Counted from the stretch's first letter, positions 6,995 to 14,249 are shown. The stretch: 21,285 bases of DNA from Flavonifractor avistercoris (GCA_019119085.1 DWXT01000119.1:1-21285), one strand, 5' to 3'. Notes: generated by a model not told the origin, from the sequence alone. Made by a program: numbers and translations.

Positions 6995-7256
6995 GCGCCT
7001 GTTTAGGGGCGCAGTCTGCGATGATGCGGGAGATTGCGGCGAAAGCCGGTAACTTCCGCGGAGTATGTCCGAGCGAGAATCGGGCGGCTGAGGAATCCGT
7101 GCGCGGCGTATATCGCCATGCGAGGAGCAAACCGGCCTGCTTGTGCCGGTTTTCTTCATGTCATGGAGTGATACGCACGGAAACGTGTACGAAGATTTCT
7201 CACCGTACGAAGCGTGCTCAACCCACCACTTCGTATGTTTTAAGGAGGAACCACAA
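6995..7256 (+). promoter_or_regulatory. Structured mRNA leader of the S10 operon (candidate attenuator)
   Basis: About 260 nt of untranslated RNA precede rpsJ. Predicted stems in order are: GCGCC/GGCGC (6995-7012); a two-part hairpin with GCGGGAG/CTTCCGC (7026-7032/7053-7059) topped by CGGC-GAAA-GCCG (7037-7048); GTCCGA/TCGGGC (7067-7085); GGCG/CGCC (7105-7117); a terminator-like stem (7129-7152); CACG-GAAA-CGTG (7177-7188); and TACGAAG/CTTCGTA (7206-7212/7229-7235) next to the ribosome site. GCCGGT at 7045-7050 can also pair with ACCGGC at 7131-7136, which would break both the tetraloop hairpin and the terminator. This is the layout of a transcription attenuator. I do not recognise a known riboswitch, T-box or named r-protein leader. 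No protein-coding gene is supported here. Confidence 0.6.
7129..7157 (+). terminator. Attenuator terminator hairpin in the rpsJ leader
   Basis: AAACCGGC (7129-7136) pairs with GCCGGTTT (7145-7152) around an 8-nt loop. The T-rich run TTTTCTTC (7150-7157) overlaps the end of the stem. It lies inside the leader of the S10 operon, about 100 nt before the first start codon, so it must be conditional or leaky for the operon to be expressed. Confidence 0.6.
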
Positions 7257-7571
7257 ATGGCAGCTCAGAAAGAAATGATCCGCATCCGCCTGAAGGCCTA
7301 CGACCATCAGCTCATCGACCAGAGCGCTGAGAAGATCGTGGAGACCGCCAAGCGCACCGGCGCGTCCGTGTCCGGCCCCATCCCCCTGCCCACCAAGAAG
7401 GAGGTTGTGACCATCCTGCGCGCCGTCCATAAGTACAAGGACTCCCGGGAGCAGTTCGAGCGCCGCACCCACAAGCGCCTCATCGACATCCTCAAGCCCT
7501 CCCCCAAGACCGTGGAGGCCCTGATGAGCCTGGAGCTCCCCGCCGGCGTGGAGATCGAGATCAAGCTGTAA
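7257..7571 (+). CDS. rpsJ: 30S ribosomal protein S10
   Basis: A 104-residue S10, which sits in the 30S head and also joins NusB in transcription antitermination. The family features are clear: IRIRLKAYDHQLIDQSAEKIVETAKRTG at the start, SGPIPLPTKK near the middle and HKRLIDILKPSPKTVEALM near the end. The ATG at 7257 is chosen because AAGGAGGA lies 7 nt upstream and because S10 homologues begin here; the reading frame stays open further upstream but lies in the leader. It is the first gene of the cluster. Its stop codon is part of a predicted long-range RNA stem with the following 245-bp gap, which could affect expression downstream. Confidence 0.98.
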   Translation: MAAQKEMIRIRLKAYDHQLIDQSAEKIVETAKRTGASVSGPIPLPTKKEVVTILRAVHKYKDSREQFERRTHKRLIDILKPSPKTVEALMSLELPAGVEIEIKL

Positions 7572-7816
7572 TCGCCGCCTTTTTCCGCCATACGGCGTTG
7601 GGCCGCCTTGCCGTACACCCGGTACTGTCTGCGGCGGCCCGCCTTGTCTGACGAAAAAAATCGCCGATTACAGCGGCGGGTATCAATTAACCCGCTTTGA
7701 CATCGTTTGAACCGCAGTCCGCCGCGTTTTGAGGCGGACGGGTCAAGTTGGCGGAGCAATGGGGAGCCAATGCCCCACCTACGTCAACCAATAACCTTAT
7801 TTAAGGAGGAAACAGT
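7572..7816 (+). promoter_or_regulatory. 245-bp structured intercistronic RNA between rpsJ and rplC
   Basis: This gap holds no gene but many stems. GCTGTAATCG (7565-7574, including the rpsJ stop) pairs with CGATTACAGC (7665-7674). Inside it lie CGCC-ATAC-GGCG (7586-7597) and a nested element with outer stem GGGCCGCC/GGCGGCCC (7600-7607/7633-7640) and inner hairpin GTAC-ACCCG-GTAC (7613-7625). Downstream are GCGGGT/ACCCGC (7676-7695), GTCCGCC/GGCGGAC (7717-7739) and TGGGG/CCCCA (7760-7777). The rplC ribosome site follows. The nested element is related to one before rpsH. None of the stems is followed by a good T-run, so control of translation or RNA processing is more likely than termination. 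I do not recognise the RNA family. Confidence 0.6.
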
Positions 7817-8542
7817 ATGGAAAAGGCCATTATCGGCAAGAAGGTCGGCATGACGCAGATCTTTGACGCCGACGGCAAGGTCATCCCGGTCACCCTCATC
7901 GAGGCAGGCCCCTGCACCGTGGTGCAGAAGAAGACCGAGGAGAAGGACGGCTACAGCGCCGTTCAGCTGGGCTACGGCGACGTGGCCGAGAAGAAGCTCA
8001 CCAAGCCCGAGCTGGGCCACCTGAAGAAGGCCGGCGACGTGCGCAAGAAGACCCTGAAGGAGTTCCGCCTGGCCAACTGCGACGCCCTGAACGTGGGCGA
8101 CGAGGTGAAGGCCGACGTGTTCGCCGAGGGCGACCGCGTGGACGTGACCGGCATCAGCAAGGGCCACGGCTACCAGGGCGTCATCAAGCGCCACGGCGCC
8201 CACCGCCTGAAGGAGTCCCACGGCACCGGCCCTGTGCACCGCCACGCCGGCTCCATGGGCCCCGCCACCGATCCCTCCCGCATCTTCAAGGGCAAGATCG
8301 GCGCCGGCCAGATGGGCAACGAGCAGGTCACCGTCCTCAACCTGGACGTGGTGAAGGTGGATACCGAGCTGGGCCTGATCGCCGTGCGCGGCGCCATCCC
8401 CGGCCCCAAGGGCGGCATCGTCACCGTGCGCAACTCCGTGATCAACGTCAAGGAGAAGGGCGCCGCCGCCGGTATCTCCAGCAACCCGCAGAAGGCTTCC
8501 GCCCGCGTCAATCCCCAGAAGGCTTCCGCCCGTAACAAGTAA
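7817..8542 (+). CDS. rplC: 50S ribosomal protein L3 with a repeated C-terminal tail
   Basis: A 241-residue L3, an early-assembly protein whose loop reaches towards the peptidyl transferase centre. Family features include KAIIGKKVGMTQIFD at the start, the central loop with GTGPVHRHAGSMGPATDPSRIFKG, and the segment GAGQMGNEQVTVLNLDVVKVD. The usual bacterial length is about 205-215 residues. Here the C-terminus is longer and ends in two copies of NPQKASAR (223-230 and 232-239), from a 27-nt tandem repeat. The start is set by AAGGAGGAAA just upstream. It follows a long structured gap and lies 17 bp before rplD. Confidence 0.97.
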   Translation: MEKAIIGKKVGMTQIFDADGKVIPVTLIEAGPCTVVQKKTEEKDGYSAVQLGYGDVAEKKLTKPELGHLKKAGDVRKKTLKEFRLANCDALNVGDEVKADVFAEGDRVDVTGISKGHGYQGVIKRHGAHRLKESHGTGPVHRHAGSMGPATDPSRIFKGKIGAGQMGNEQVTVLNLDVVKVDTELGLIAVRGAIPGPKGGIVTVRNSVINVKEKGAAAGISSNPQKASARVNPQKASARNK

Positions 8543-8559
8543 GAAAGGAGAGAACCCAA

Positions 8560-9180
8560 ATGCCTAAGGCAATCGTTGTGAACATGGCCGGCACGCAGGT
8601 CGGCGAGATGGAGCTCTCCGAAGCTGTGTTCGGGATCGAGCCCAACCAGACCGTCGTCCACGAGGTGGTCAAGAACCACCTGGCCAACTGCCGGCAGGGC
8701 ACCCAGAGCGCCCTGACCCGCGCCGAGGTCTCCGGCGGCGGCATCAAGCCCTGGCGCCAGAAGGGCACCGGTCACGCCCGTCAGGGCTCCACCCGCGCCC
8801 CCCAGTGGACTCACGGCGGCATCGTGTTTGCCCCCAAGCCCCGGGATTACAGCTACACCGTCAACAAGAAGGTGAAGCGCCTGGCCCTCAAGTCCGCCCT
8901 CTCCGCCAAGGCCGCCTCCGGCGACGTGGTGGTGGTGGACGGCCTGAACCTGGACGCCATCAAGACCAAGAACATGAAGGGCTTCCTGGACGCCGTCGGC
9001 GCCAAGAAGGCCGTGGTGGTCACCCCCGAGGTGAACCAGAACGTGGTGCTGTCCGCCCGGAACATCCCCGGCGTGGTCACCACCACCGCCAAGGTGCTGA
9101 GCGTGTACGACATCGTCAACGCCGGCAAGTTTATCGTGGACAAGGCGGCCCTGGCCGTCATTGAGGAGGTGTTTGCGTAA
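8560..9180 (+). CDS. rplD: 50S ribosomal protein L4
   Basis: A 206-residue L4, which binds 23S rRNA domains I and II and lines the exit tunnel. The long tunnel loop is visible as GGGIKPWRQKGTGHARQGSTRAPQWTHGG (about 61-90), followed by the family segment FAPKPRDYSYTVNKKVKRLALKSALS. In E. coli L4 represses its own operon by binding the S10 leader; whether that holds here is unknown, though a structured leader exists. The ribosome site AAAGGAGAG lies upstream. The stop overlaps the rplW start by one base (TAATG), giving translational coupling. Confidence 0.98.
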   Translation: MPKAIVVNMAGTQVGEMELSEAVFGIEPNQTVVHEVVKNHLANCRQGTQSALTRAEVSGGGIKPWRQKGTGHARQGSTRAPQWTHGGIVFAPKPRDYSYTVNKKVKRLALKSALSAKAASGDVVVVDGLNLDAIKTKNMKGFLDAVGAKKAVVVTPEVNQNVVLSARNIPGVVTTTAKVLSVYDIVNAGKFIVDKAALAVIEEVFA

Positions 9181-9479
9181 TGGCTACCACCGCTTATGAT
9201 ATCATCAAGCGCCCCATCATCACCGAGCAGTCCATGGCGGAGACCGAGGCCAAGAAGTACACCTTCGAGGTGGCCAAGGACGCGAACAAGATCGAGATCG
9301 CCAAGGCGGTCGAGGAGATCTTCGGCGTCAAGGTGGCCAAGGTCAACACCCTGAATATGCAGGGCAAGGCCAAGCGCACCGGCCGGTTCCCCGCCGGCCG
9401 CCGGGCCAACTGGAAGAAGGCCATGGTCACCCTCACCGAGGATTCCAAGACCATCGAGTTCTTCGAAGGCATGGTGTAA
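9180..9479 (+). CDS. rplW: 50S ribosomal protein L23
   Basis: A 99-residue L23, located at the tunnel exit where it docks trigger factor and SRP. Typical features are DIIKRPIITEQSMAETEAKKYTFEVA at the start and the rRNA-binding KVNTLNMQGKAKRTGRFPAGRRANWKKAMVTL. The ATG overlaps the rplD stop (TAATG). The coupling sequence GAGGAGGTG in the end of rplD serves as ribosome site. rplB follows after 14 bp. Confidence 0.98.
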   Translation: MATTAYDIIKRPIITEQSMAETEAKKYTFEVAKDANKIEIAKAVEEIFGVKVAKVNTLNMQGKAKRTGRFPAGRRANWKKAMVTLTEDSKTIEFFEGMV

Positions 9480-9493
9480 GGAGGAGATAGAAA

Positions 9494-10327
9494 ATGGCGA
9501 TTAAAACCTATAAGCCCACAACCCCCTCCCGCCGTCACATGACCGTGTCCGCCTTCGAGGGGATTGACAAGAAGGCCAAGCCCGAGCGCAGCCTGACCGA
9601 GAACCTGAAGAAGAACGCCGGCCGCAACAGCTACGGCCGCATCACCGTCCGCCACCGCGGCGGCGGCAACAAGAAGAAGTACCGCATCATCGACTTCAAG
9701 CGGGACAAGAACGGCACCGCTACCGTCATCAACCTGCAGTACGATCCCAACCGCTCCGCCAACATCGCCCTGATCCAGTACGAGGACGGCGAGAAGCGCT
9801 ATATCCTGGCCCCCGTGAACCTGAAGGCCGGCCACAAGATCATGACCGGCCCCGACGCCGACATCCTGCCCGGCAACTGCCTGCCCATCGCCAACATCCC
9901 CGTGGGCGAGCTGATCCACTGCATCGAGCTCTACCCCGGCAAGGGCGCCCAGCTGGTGCGCGCCGCCGGCGAGGCCGCTCAGCTGATGGCCAAGGAGAAC
10001 GGCATGGCTCAGGTTCGCCTGCCCTCCGGCGAGGTTCGCTATGTCCGCGAGGAGTGCAAGGCCACCATCGGCCAGGTGGGCAACACCGACTGGTCCAACA
10101 TCCAGATCGGCAAGGCCGGCCGCAAGCGCCACATGGGCTGGCGTCCCACCGTCCGCGGCTCCGTCATGAACCCCAATGACCACCCCCACGGCGGCGGCGA
10201 GGGCAAGAGCCCGGTGGGCCGTCCCGGCCCTGTGACCCCCTGGGGCAAGCCCGCCATGGGTTACAAGACCCGCAAGCTGAAGAACCGCACCGAGAAGTTC
10301 ATCGTCAAGCACCGCAACGCGAAGTAA
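9494..10327 (+). CDS. rplB: 50S ribosomal protein L2
   Basis: A 277-residue L2, needed for subunit joining and close to the peptidyl transferase centre. The N-terminus (KTYKPTTPSRRHMTV), the OB-fold segment SYGRITVRHRGGGNKKKYRIIDFKR and the C-terminal MNPNDHPHGGGEGK (from residue 225) are all standard. H230 corresponds to the conserved His 229 of E. coli. The length is normal. The ribosome site AAGGAGGAGA overlaps the space after rplW. rpsS follows after 15 bp. Confidence 0.98.
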   Translation: MAIKTYKPTTPSRRHMTVSAFEGIDKKAKPERSLTENLKKNAGRNSYGRITVRHRGGGNKKKYRIIDFKRDKNGTATVINLQYDPNRSANIALIQYEDGEKRYILAPVNLKAGHKIMTGPDADILPGNCLPIANIPVGELIHCIELYPGKGAQLVRAAGEAAQLMAKENGMAQVRLPSGEVRYVREECKATIGQVGNTDWSNIQIGKAGRKRHMGWRPTVRGSVMNPNDHPHGGGEGKSPVGRPGPVTPWGKPAMGYKTRKLKNRTEKFIVKHRNAK

Positions 10328-10342
10328 GGGAGGCAGTCATAG

Positions 10343-10615
10343 ATGAGCAGAAGTATCAAGAAGGGCCCCTTTTGCGCTCCCGAGCTGCTGAAGCGGGTCG
10401 ATGAAATGAATCAGACCGGCGAGAAGAAGGTGCTGAAGACCTGGAGCCGCGCCTCCACCATCTTCCCCTCCTTTGTCGGTCACACCTTTGCCGTGCACGA
10501 CGGCCGCAAGCACGTGCCCGTCTACGTGACCGAGGACATGGTGGGCCACAAGCTGGGCGAGTTCGCCCCCACCCGCACCTTCCGCGGCCACGCCGGCAGC
10601 AAGACTGGTAAGTAA
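10343..10615 (+). CDS. rpsS: 30S ribosomal protein S19
   Basis: A 90-residue S19, in the 30S head next to S13. The family features SRSIKKGPF, TWSRASTIFPSFVGHTFAVHDGRKHVPVYVTEDMVGHKLGEFAPTRTF-type segments and the closing GHAGSKTGK are complete. The start is preceded by AAGGGAGG with about 12 nt to the ATG. It keeps the usual order rplB-rpsS-rplV with 15-bp gaps. Confidence 0.98.
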   Translation: MSRSIKKGPFCAPELLKRVDEMNQTGEKKVLKTWSRASTIFPSFVGHTFAVHDGRKHVPVYVTEDMVGHKLGEFAPTRTFRGHAGSKTGK

Positions 10616-10630
10616 GGAGGAGGAGAGAAC

Positions 10631-10963
10631 ATGGAAGCCAAAGCACATCTGAGATATGCCCGTATCTCTCCCCGTAAGGTGCAGATCGTCTGCGACCTGA
10701 TCCGCGGCAAGAGCGTGGCCCAGGCCACCGCCATCCTCATGGGCACCCCCAAGGCCGCCTCTGAGCTGCTGCTGAAGCTCCTCAAGAGCGCCGCCGCCAA
10801 CGCGGAGAACAACCACCAGATGGATCCCGAGAAGCTGTATGTCTCCCAGGTGTTCGCCACCCCCGGCCCCATCCTGAAGCGGATGATGCCCCGGGCCCAG
10901 GGCCGCGCCTATCGGATCAACAAGCGCACTTCTCACATCACCATCGCGGTGGCCGAGCGCTAA
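10631..10963 (+). CDS. rplV: 50S ribosomal protein L22
   Basis: A 110-residue L22, a tunnel-lining protein that, with L4, forms the constriction where macrolides act. The N-terminus EAKAHLRYARISPRKVQIVCDLIRGK and the beta-hairpin GPILKRMMPRAQGRAYRINKRTSHITIAV are typical. The hairpin is intact, with no sign of the insertions or deletions linked to macrolide resistance. A strong AAGGAGGAGGAG site precedes the ATG. Confidence 0.98.
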   Translation: MEAKAHLRYARISPRKVQIVCDLIRGKSVAQATAILMGTPKAASELLLKLLKSAAANAENNHQMDPEKLYVSQVFATPGPILKRMMPRAQGRAYRINKRTSHITIAVAER

Positions 10964-10978
10964 GGGAGGAGGAAGAAT

Positions 10979-11848
10979 ATGGGACAGAAAGTGAATCCCC
11001 ACGGCCTGCGCGTGGGTGTCATTAAGGACTGGGACTCCCGCTGGTACGCCCGCAACGAGAAGGTGGGCGACCTGCTGGTGGAGGACAAGAAGATCCGGGA
11101 CTACCTGAAGAAGACCCTGTATTCCGCCGGTATCCCCAAGATCGAGATTGAGCGCGACAACGCCAAGGTGCGCATCTACCTGCACTGCGCCCGCCCCGGC
11201 GTGGTCATCGGCAAGGGCGGCGAGCAGATTGAGCAGTACCGCCAGACCGTGGAGAAGATGATCGGCAAGCCTGTGGCCCTCAACATCGTGGAGGTCAAGC
11301 AGGTGGACACCAACGCTCAGCTGGTGGCCGAGAACATCGCCCAGCAGCTGGAGAAGCGTATCGGCTTCCGCCGGGCCATGAAGAACGCCATGGGCCGCGC
11401 CATGCGCATGGGCGCCCGCGGCATCAAGACCCAGGTGTCCGGCCGTCTGGGCGGCGCCGAGATCGCCCGCACCGAGCACTATCACGACGGCACCATCCCC
11501 CTGCAGACCCTGCGTGCCGACATCGACTACGGCTTTGCTGAGGCCGCCACCACCTACGGCCGCATCGGCGTGAAGGTGTGGATCTACAAGGGCGAGGTGC
11601 TGACCCAGACCCTGCGCACCACCCCCCGCACCATCGACACCAAGAACTTCAAGGAGCGCTCTGAGCGTCCCCGCCGCGACCGCCGCGACGGCGACCGCAG
11701 AGGCGGCTTCAACCGCAATGGCGGCGGCTTCAACCGCAACGGCGGCCGGCCCCAGGGCGGCTTCAACAACAACCGTCCCCAGGGCGGCGCGAACCGTCCT
11801 CAGGGCGGCGCCCGTCCCGCTGCTCCCAAGGAAGGAGGCGCCAACTAA
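10979..11848 (+). CDS. rpsC: 30S ribosomal protein S3 with a low-complexity R/G/N/Q-rich tail
   Basis: S3 guards the mRNA entry channel of the 30S head and helps unwind mRNA. The N-terminus GQKVNPHGLRVGVIKDWDSRWYA and the KH-domain loop GKGG (78-81) are standard, as is the C-terminal domain with MGRAMRMGARGIKTQVSGRLGGAEIAR. S3 normally ends near residue 215-230. Here a 63-residue tail (227-289) follows, with two GGFNRN units and three RPQGG units. It would be disordered and positively charged. rplP overlaps the stop by one base (TAATG). The reading frame is continuous, so the tail is not a frameshift artefact. Confidence 0.97.
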   Translation: MGQKVNPHGLRVGVIKDWDSRWYARNEKVGDLLVEDKKIRDYLKKTLYSAGIPKIEIERDNAKVRIYLHCARPGVVIGKGGEQIEQYRQTVEKMIGKPVALNIVEVKQVDTNAQLVAENIAQQLEKRIGFRRAMKNAMGRAMRMGARGIKTQVSGRLGGAEIARTEHYHDGTIPLQTLRADIDYGFAEAATTYGRIGVKVWIYKGEVLTQTLRTTPRTIDTKNFKERSERPRRDRRDGDRRGGFNRNGGGFNRNGGRPQGGFNNNRPQGGANRPQGGARPAAPKEGGAN

Positions 11849-12282
11849 TGCTGCTGCCTAAGAGAGTGAAATACCGCCGCGTTCACCGCGGCCGCATGAA
11901 GGGCAAGGCCCTGAAGGGCAACACCGTGACCTACGGTGAGTTTGGCCTGCAGGCCACCGAGCCCAGCTGGATCACCAGCAACCAGATCGAGGCCGCCCGT
12001 ATCGCCATGACCCGCTACACCAAGCGCGGCGGCAAGGTCTGGATCAAGATCTTCCCCGACAAGCCCGTCACCGAGAAGCCCGCTGAGACCCGAATGGGTT
12101 CCGGTAAGGGCTCCCCCGAGTACTGGGTGGCCGTGGTCAAGCCCGGCCGTGTTATGTTCGAGATCGCCGGCGTCTCCGAGGAGATCGCCCGCGAGGCCCT
12201 GCGTCTGGCCTCCCACAAGCTGCCTGTCAAGTGCAAGATTGTGGCGAAGCAGACCGCCGAGAGCGAGAATGGTGGTGAATGA
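11848..12282 (+). CDS. rplP: 50S ribosomal protein L16
   Basis: A 144-residue L16, which organises the A-site tRNA-binding architecture of the 50S. The starting MLLPKRVKYRRVHRGRMKGKA and the segments GEFGLQATEPSWITSNQIEAAR and TRMGSGKGSPEYWVAVVKPG are diagnostic. The start overlaps the rpsC stop (TAATG), with GGAAGGAGG in the end of rpsC as ribosome site. The stop lies next to the start of rpmC. Confidence 0.98.
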   Translation: MLLPKRVKYRRVHRGRMKGKALKGNTVTYGEFGLQATEPSWITSNQIEAARIAMTRYTKRGGKVWIKIFPDKPVTEKPAETRMGSGKGSPEYWVAVVKPGRVMFEIAGVSEEIAREALRLASHKLPVKCKIVAKQTAESENGGE

Positions 12283-12284
12283 AG

Positions 12285-12482
12285 ATGAAGGCTACTGAAA
12301 TCCGTAAGATGAGCGCCGCCGAGCTGGAGACCAAGCTGGGCGACCTGAAGAAGGATCTCTTCCAGCTGCGTCTTCAGCACGCCACCAATCAGCTGGATAA
12401 CCCGGTGAAGATCGCCGAGGTCAAGAAGGACATCGCCCGGGTCAAGACCATCATCCGCGAGCAGCAGCTCGCAGGCCGATAA
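12285..12482 (+). CDS. rpmC: 50S ribosomal protein L29
   Basis: A 65-residue L29, a two-helix protein near the tunnel exit. It begins MKATEIRKMSAAELETKL and contains the conserved DLFQLRLQHATNQLDNPVKI and VKKDIARVKTIIRE helices. Two in-frame ATGs exist. The one at 12279 overlaps the rplP stop as ATGA and would add Met-Lys. The one at 12285 is preferred because GGTGG is then 9 nt upstream and homologues begin MKA. The ribosome site is weaker than those of its neighbours, so coupling to rplP is likely. Confidence 0.95.
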   Translation: MKATEIRKMSAAELETKLGDLKKDLFQLRLQHATNQLDNPVKIAEVKKDIARVKTIIREQQLAGR

Positions 12483-12499
12483 GAAGGAGGAGCTAGAAC

Positions 12500-12760
12500 A
12501 TGGAGAACAGAACTTCTTCCCGCAAGACCAGAGTCGGCCTGGTGGTTTCCGATAAGATGGACAAGACTGTGGTGGTGGCCATTGCCGACCGTGTGGCCCA
12601 CCCCCTGTACAAGAAGATCGTCAAGAGCACCTACAAGCTGAAGGCGCACGACGAGAAGAACGAGTGTGGCATCGGCGACCGCGTGCGGGTCATGGAGACC
12701 CGGCCCCTGTCCAAGGACAAGCGCTGGCGCGTCGTCGAGATCATCGAGAAGGCGAAGTAA
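12500..12760 (+). CDS. rpsQ: 30S ribosomal protein S17
   Basis: An 86-residue S17, an OB-fold primary binder of 16S helix 11. The pattern KTRVGLVVSDKMDKTVVVAI, then HPLYKKIVKSTYKLKAHDEKN and GDRVRVMETRPLSKDKRWRVV, is characteristic. The length is normal. AAGGAGGAG lies upstream, and rplN follows after 12 bp. Confidence 0.98.
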   Translation: MENRTSSRKTRVGLVVSDKMDKTVVVAIADRVAHPLYKKIVKSTYKLKAHDEKNECGIGDRVRVMETRPLSKDKRWRVVEIIEKAK

Positions 12761-12772
12761 GGAGGTGTCGGT

Positions 12773-13141
12773 ATGATTCAGCAGGAGACCTATCTGAAGG
12801 TGGCCGACAACACCGGCGCCAAGGAGATCAAGACCATCCGCGTGCTGGGCGGCTCCAGCCGCAAGTTCGGCAACATCGGCGATGTGATCGTCGCCTCCGT
12901 CCGCAAGGCCCAGCCCGGCGGCACGGTGAAGAAGGGCGAGGTGGTCAAGGCCGTCATCGTCCGCTCCGTCAAGGGCGTGCGCCGCTCCGACGGCAGCTAT
13001 GTCCGCTTTGACGAGAACGCCGCCGTTCTGATCAAGGACGACAAGAATCCCCGCGGTACCCGTATCTTTGGGCCCGTGGCCCGCGAGCTGCGCGACAAGG
13101 ATTACATGAAGATCCTGTCCCTGGCTCCCGAAGTGCTGTAA
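12773..13141 (+). CDS. rplN: 50S ribosomal protein L14
   Basis: A 122-residue L14, the standard length, located at the subunit interface (also the docking site of the silencing factor RsfS). It begins MIQQETYLKVADNTGAKEI, contains the conserved KKGEVVKAVIVRSVKGVRRSDGSYVRFDENAAVLI and ends RIFGPVARELRDKDYMKILSLAPEVL. AAGGAGGTG precedes the ATG. Confidence 0.98.
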   Translation: MIQQETYLKVADNTGAKEIKTIRVLGGSSRKFGNIGDVIVASVRKAQPGGTVKKGEVVKAVIVRSVKGVRRSDGSYVRFDENAAVLIKDDKNPRGTRIFGPVARELRDKDYMKILSLAPEVL

Positions 13142-13157
13142 GGGGGTAGGAGATAAC

Positions 13158-13475
13158 ATGAAGAAGATGAGCATTCGCAAGGACGACATGGTCGTCGTCC
13201 TGTCCGGCAAGGACAAGGGCAAGCAGGGCAAGATCCTGGAGGTTATGCCCAAGGAGGGCAAGGTGGTCGTGGAGAAGATCAACGTGGTCTCCCGCCACAC
13301 CAAGCCCCGCAAGCAGGGCGACCAGGGTGGCATCCTGAAGAAGGAGGCCCCCATCTACGCCTGCAAGGTGCAGCGCGTGTGCCCCAAGTGCGGCAAGCCC
13401 ACCCGCGCCGCCCACAAGGTGCAGGCCGACGGCAAGAAGGTTCGCATCTGCAAGAAGTGCGGCGCCGAGATCTGA
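13158..13475 (+). CDS. rplX: 50S ribosomal protein L24 (zinc-ribbon type)
   Basis: A 105-residue L24, an assembly initiator of the 50S. The KOW motif (about 6-30) reads RKDDMVVVLSGKDKGKQGKIL. The central GGILKKEAPI is standard. Four cysteines, C75/C78 and C98/C101, form a CxxC pair set in the C-terminal half that probably binds zinc, as in many Clostridia and Bacillus L24. The ATG at 13158 has GGGGGTAGGAG upstream; a Met at residue 4 is a weaker option. Confidence 0.97.
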   Translation: MKKMSIRKDDMVVVLSGKDKGKQGKILEVMPKEGKVVVEKINVVSRHTKPRKQGDQGGILKKEAPIYACKVQRVCPKCGKPTRAAHKVQADGKKVRICKKCGAEI

Positions 13476-13495
13476 GAGAGGAGGAGTGAACAACA

Positions 13496-14050
<555 letters not shown>

Positions 14051-14063
14051 GGAGGAGAACGAA

Positions 14064-14249
14064 ATGGCTAAGAAGTCTATGATTCTGAAGCAGCAGGCGG
14101 AGCCCAAGTTCTCCACCCGCCGCTACAACCGCTGCAAGATCTGCGGCCGCCCCCACGCCTACCTGCGGGACTACGGCATCTGCCGTATCTGCTTCCGCGA
14201 GCTGGCTTACAAGGGCCAGATCCCCGGCGTCAAGAAGGCGTCTTGGTAA
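14064..14249 (+). CDS. rpsZ: 30S ribosomal protein S14 type Z (zinc-binding)
   Basis: A 61-residue short S14 with the zinc ribbon C24-x2-C27 and C40-x2-C43 (CKICGRP and CRICFREL). This is the C+ form found in Firmicutes and many others; the 90-100-residue C- form replaces it under zinc starvation in some species. It closes with GQIPGVKKASW, the family signature. It lies 13 bp after rplE and is followed by a 228-bp structured gap. Confidence 0.98.
   Translation: MAKKSMILKQQAEPKFSTRRYNRCKICGRPHAYLRDYGICRICFRELAYKGQIPGVKKASW

Noticed and set aside
5030..7159. 709-codon minus-strand open frame opposite the ABC exporter and the rpsJ leader
   Set aside because: It spans the exporter, a terminator and the S10 promoter, and its product is low-complexity. 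It is an effect of GC-rich third positions.
7158..7175. Small S8-like pattern (GTC with GATAC) in the rpsJ leader
   Set aside because: The hairpin would have only two or three closing pairs and no lower stem, so it is probably chance, unlike the site before rpsH.
7021..7256. Possible leader peptide or in-frame extension of rpsJ
   Set aside because: The frame is open, but there is no ribosome site or S10 similarity before 7257, and the sequence is better explained by RNA stems.
6995..7256. T-box or known riboswitch in the S10 leader
   Set aside because: No T-box sequence or recognised riboswitch core is visible.
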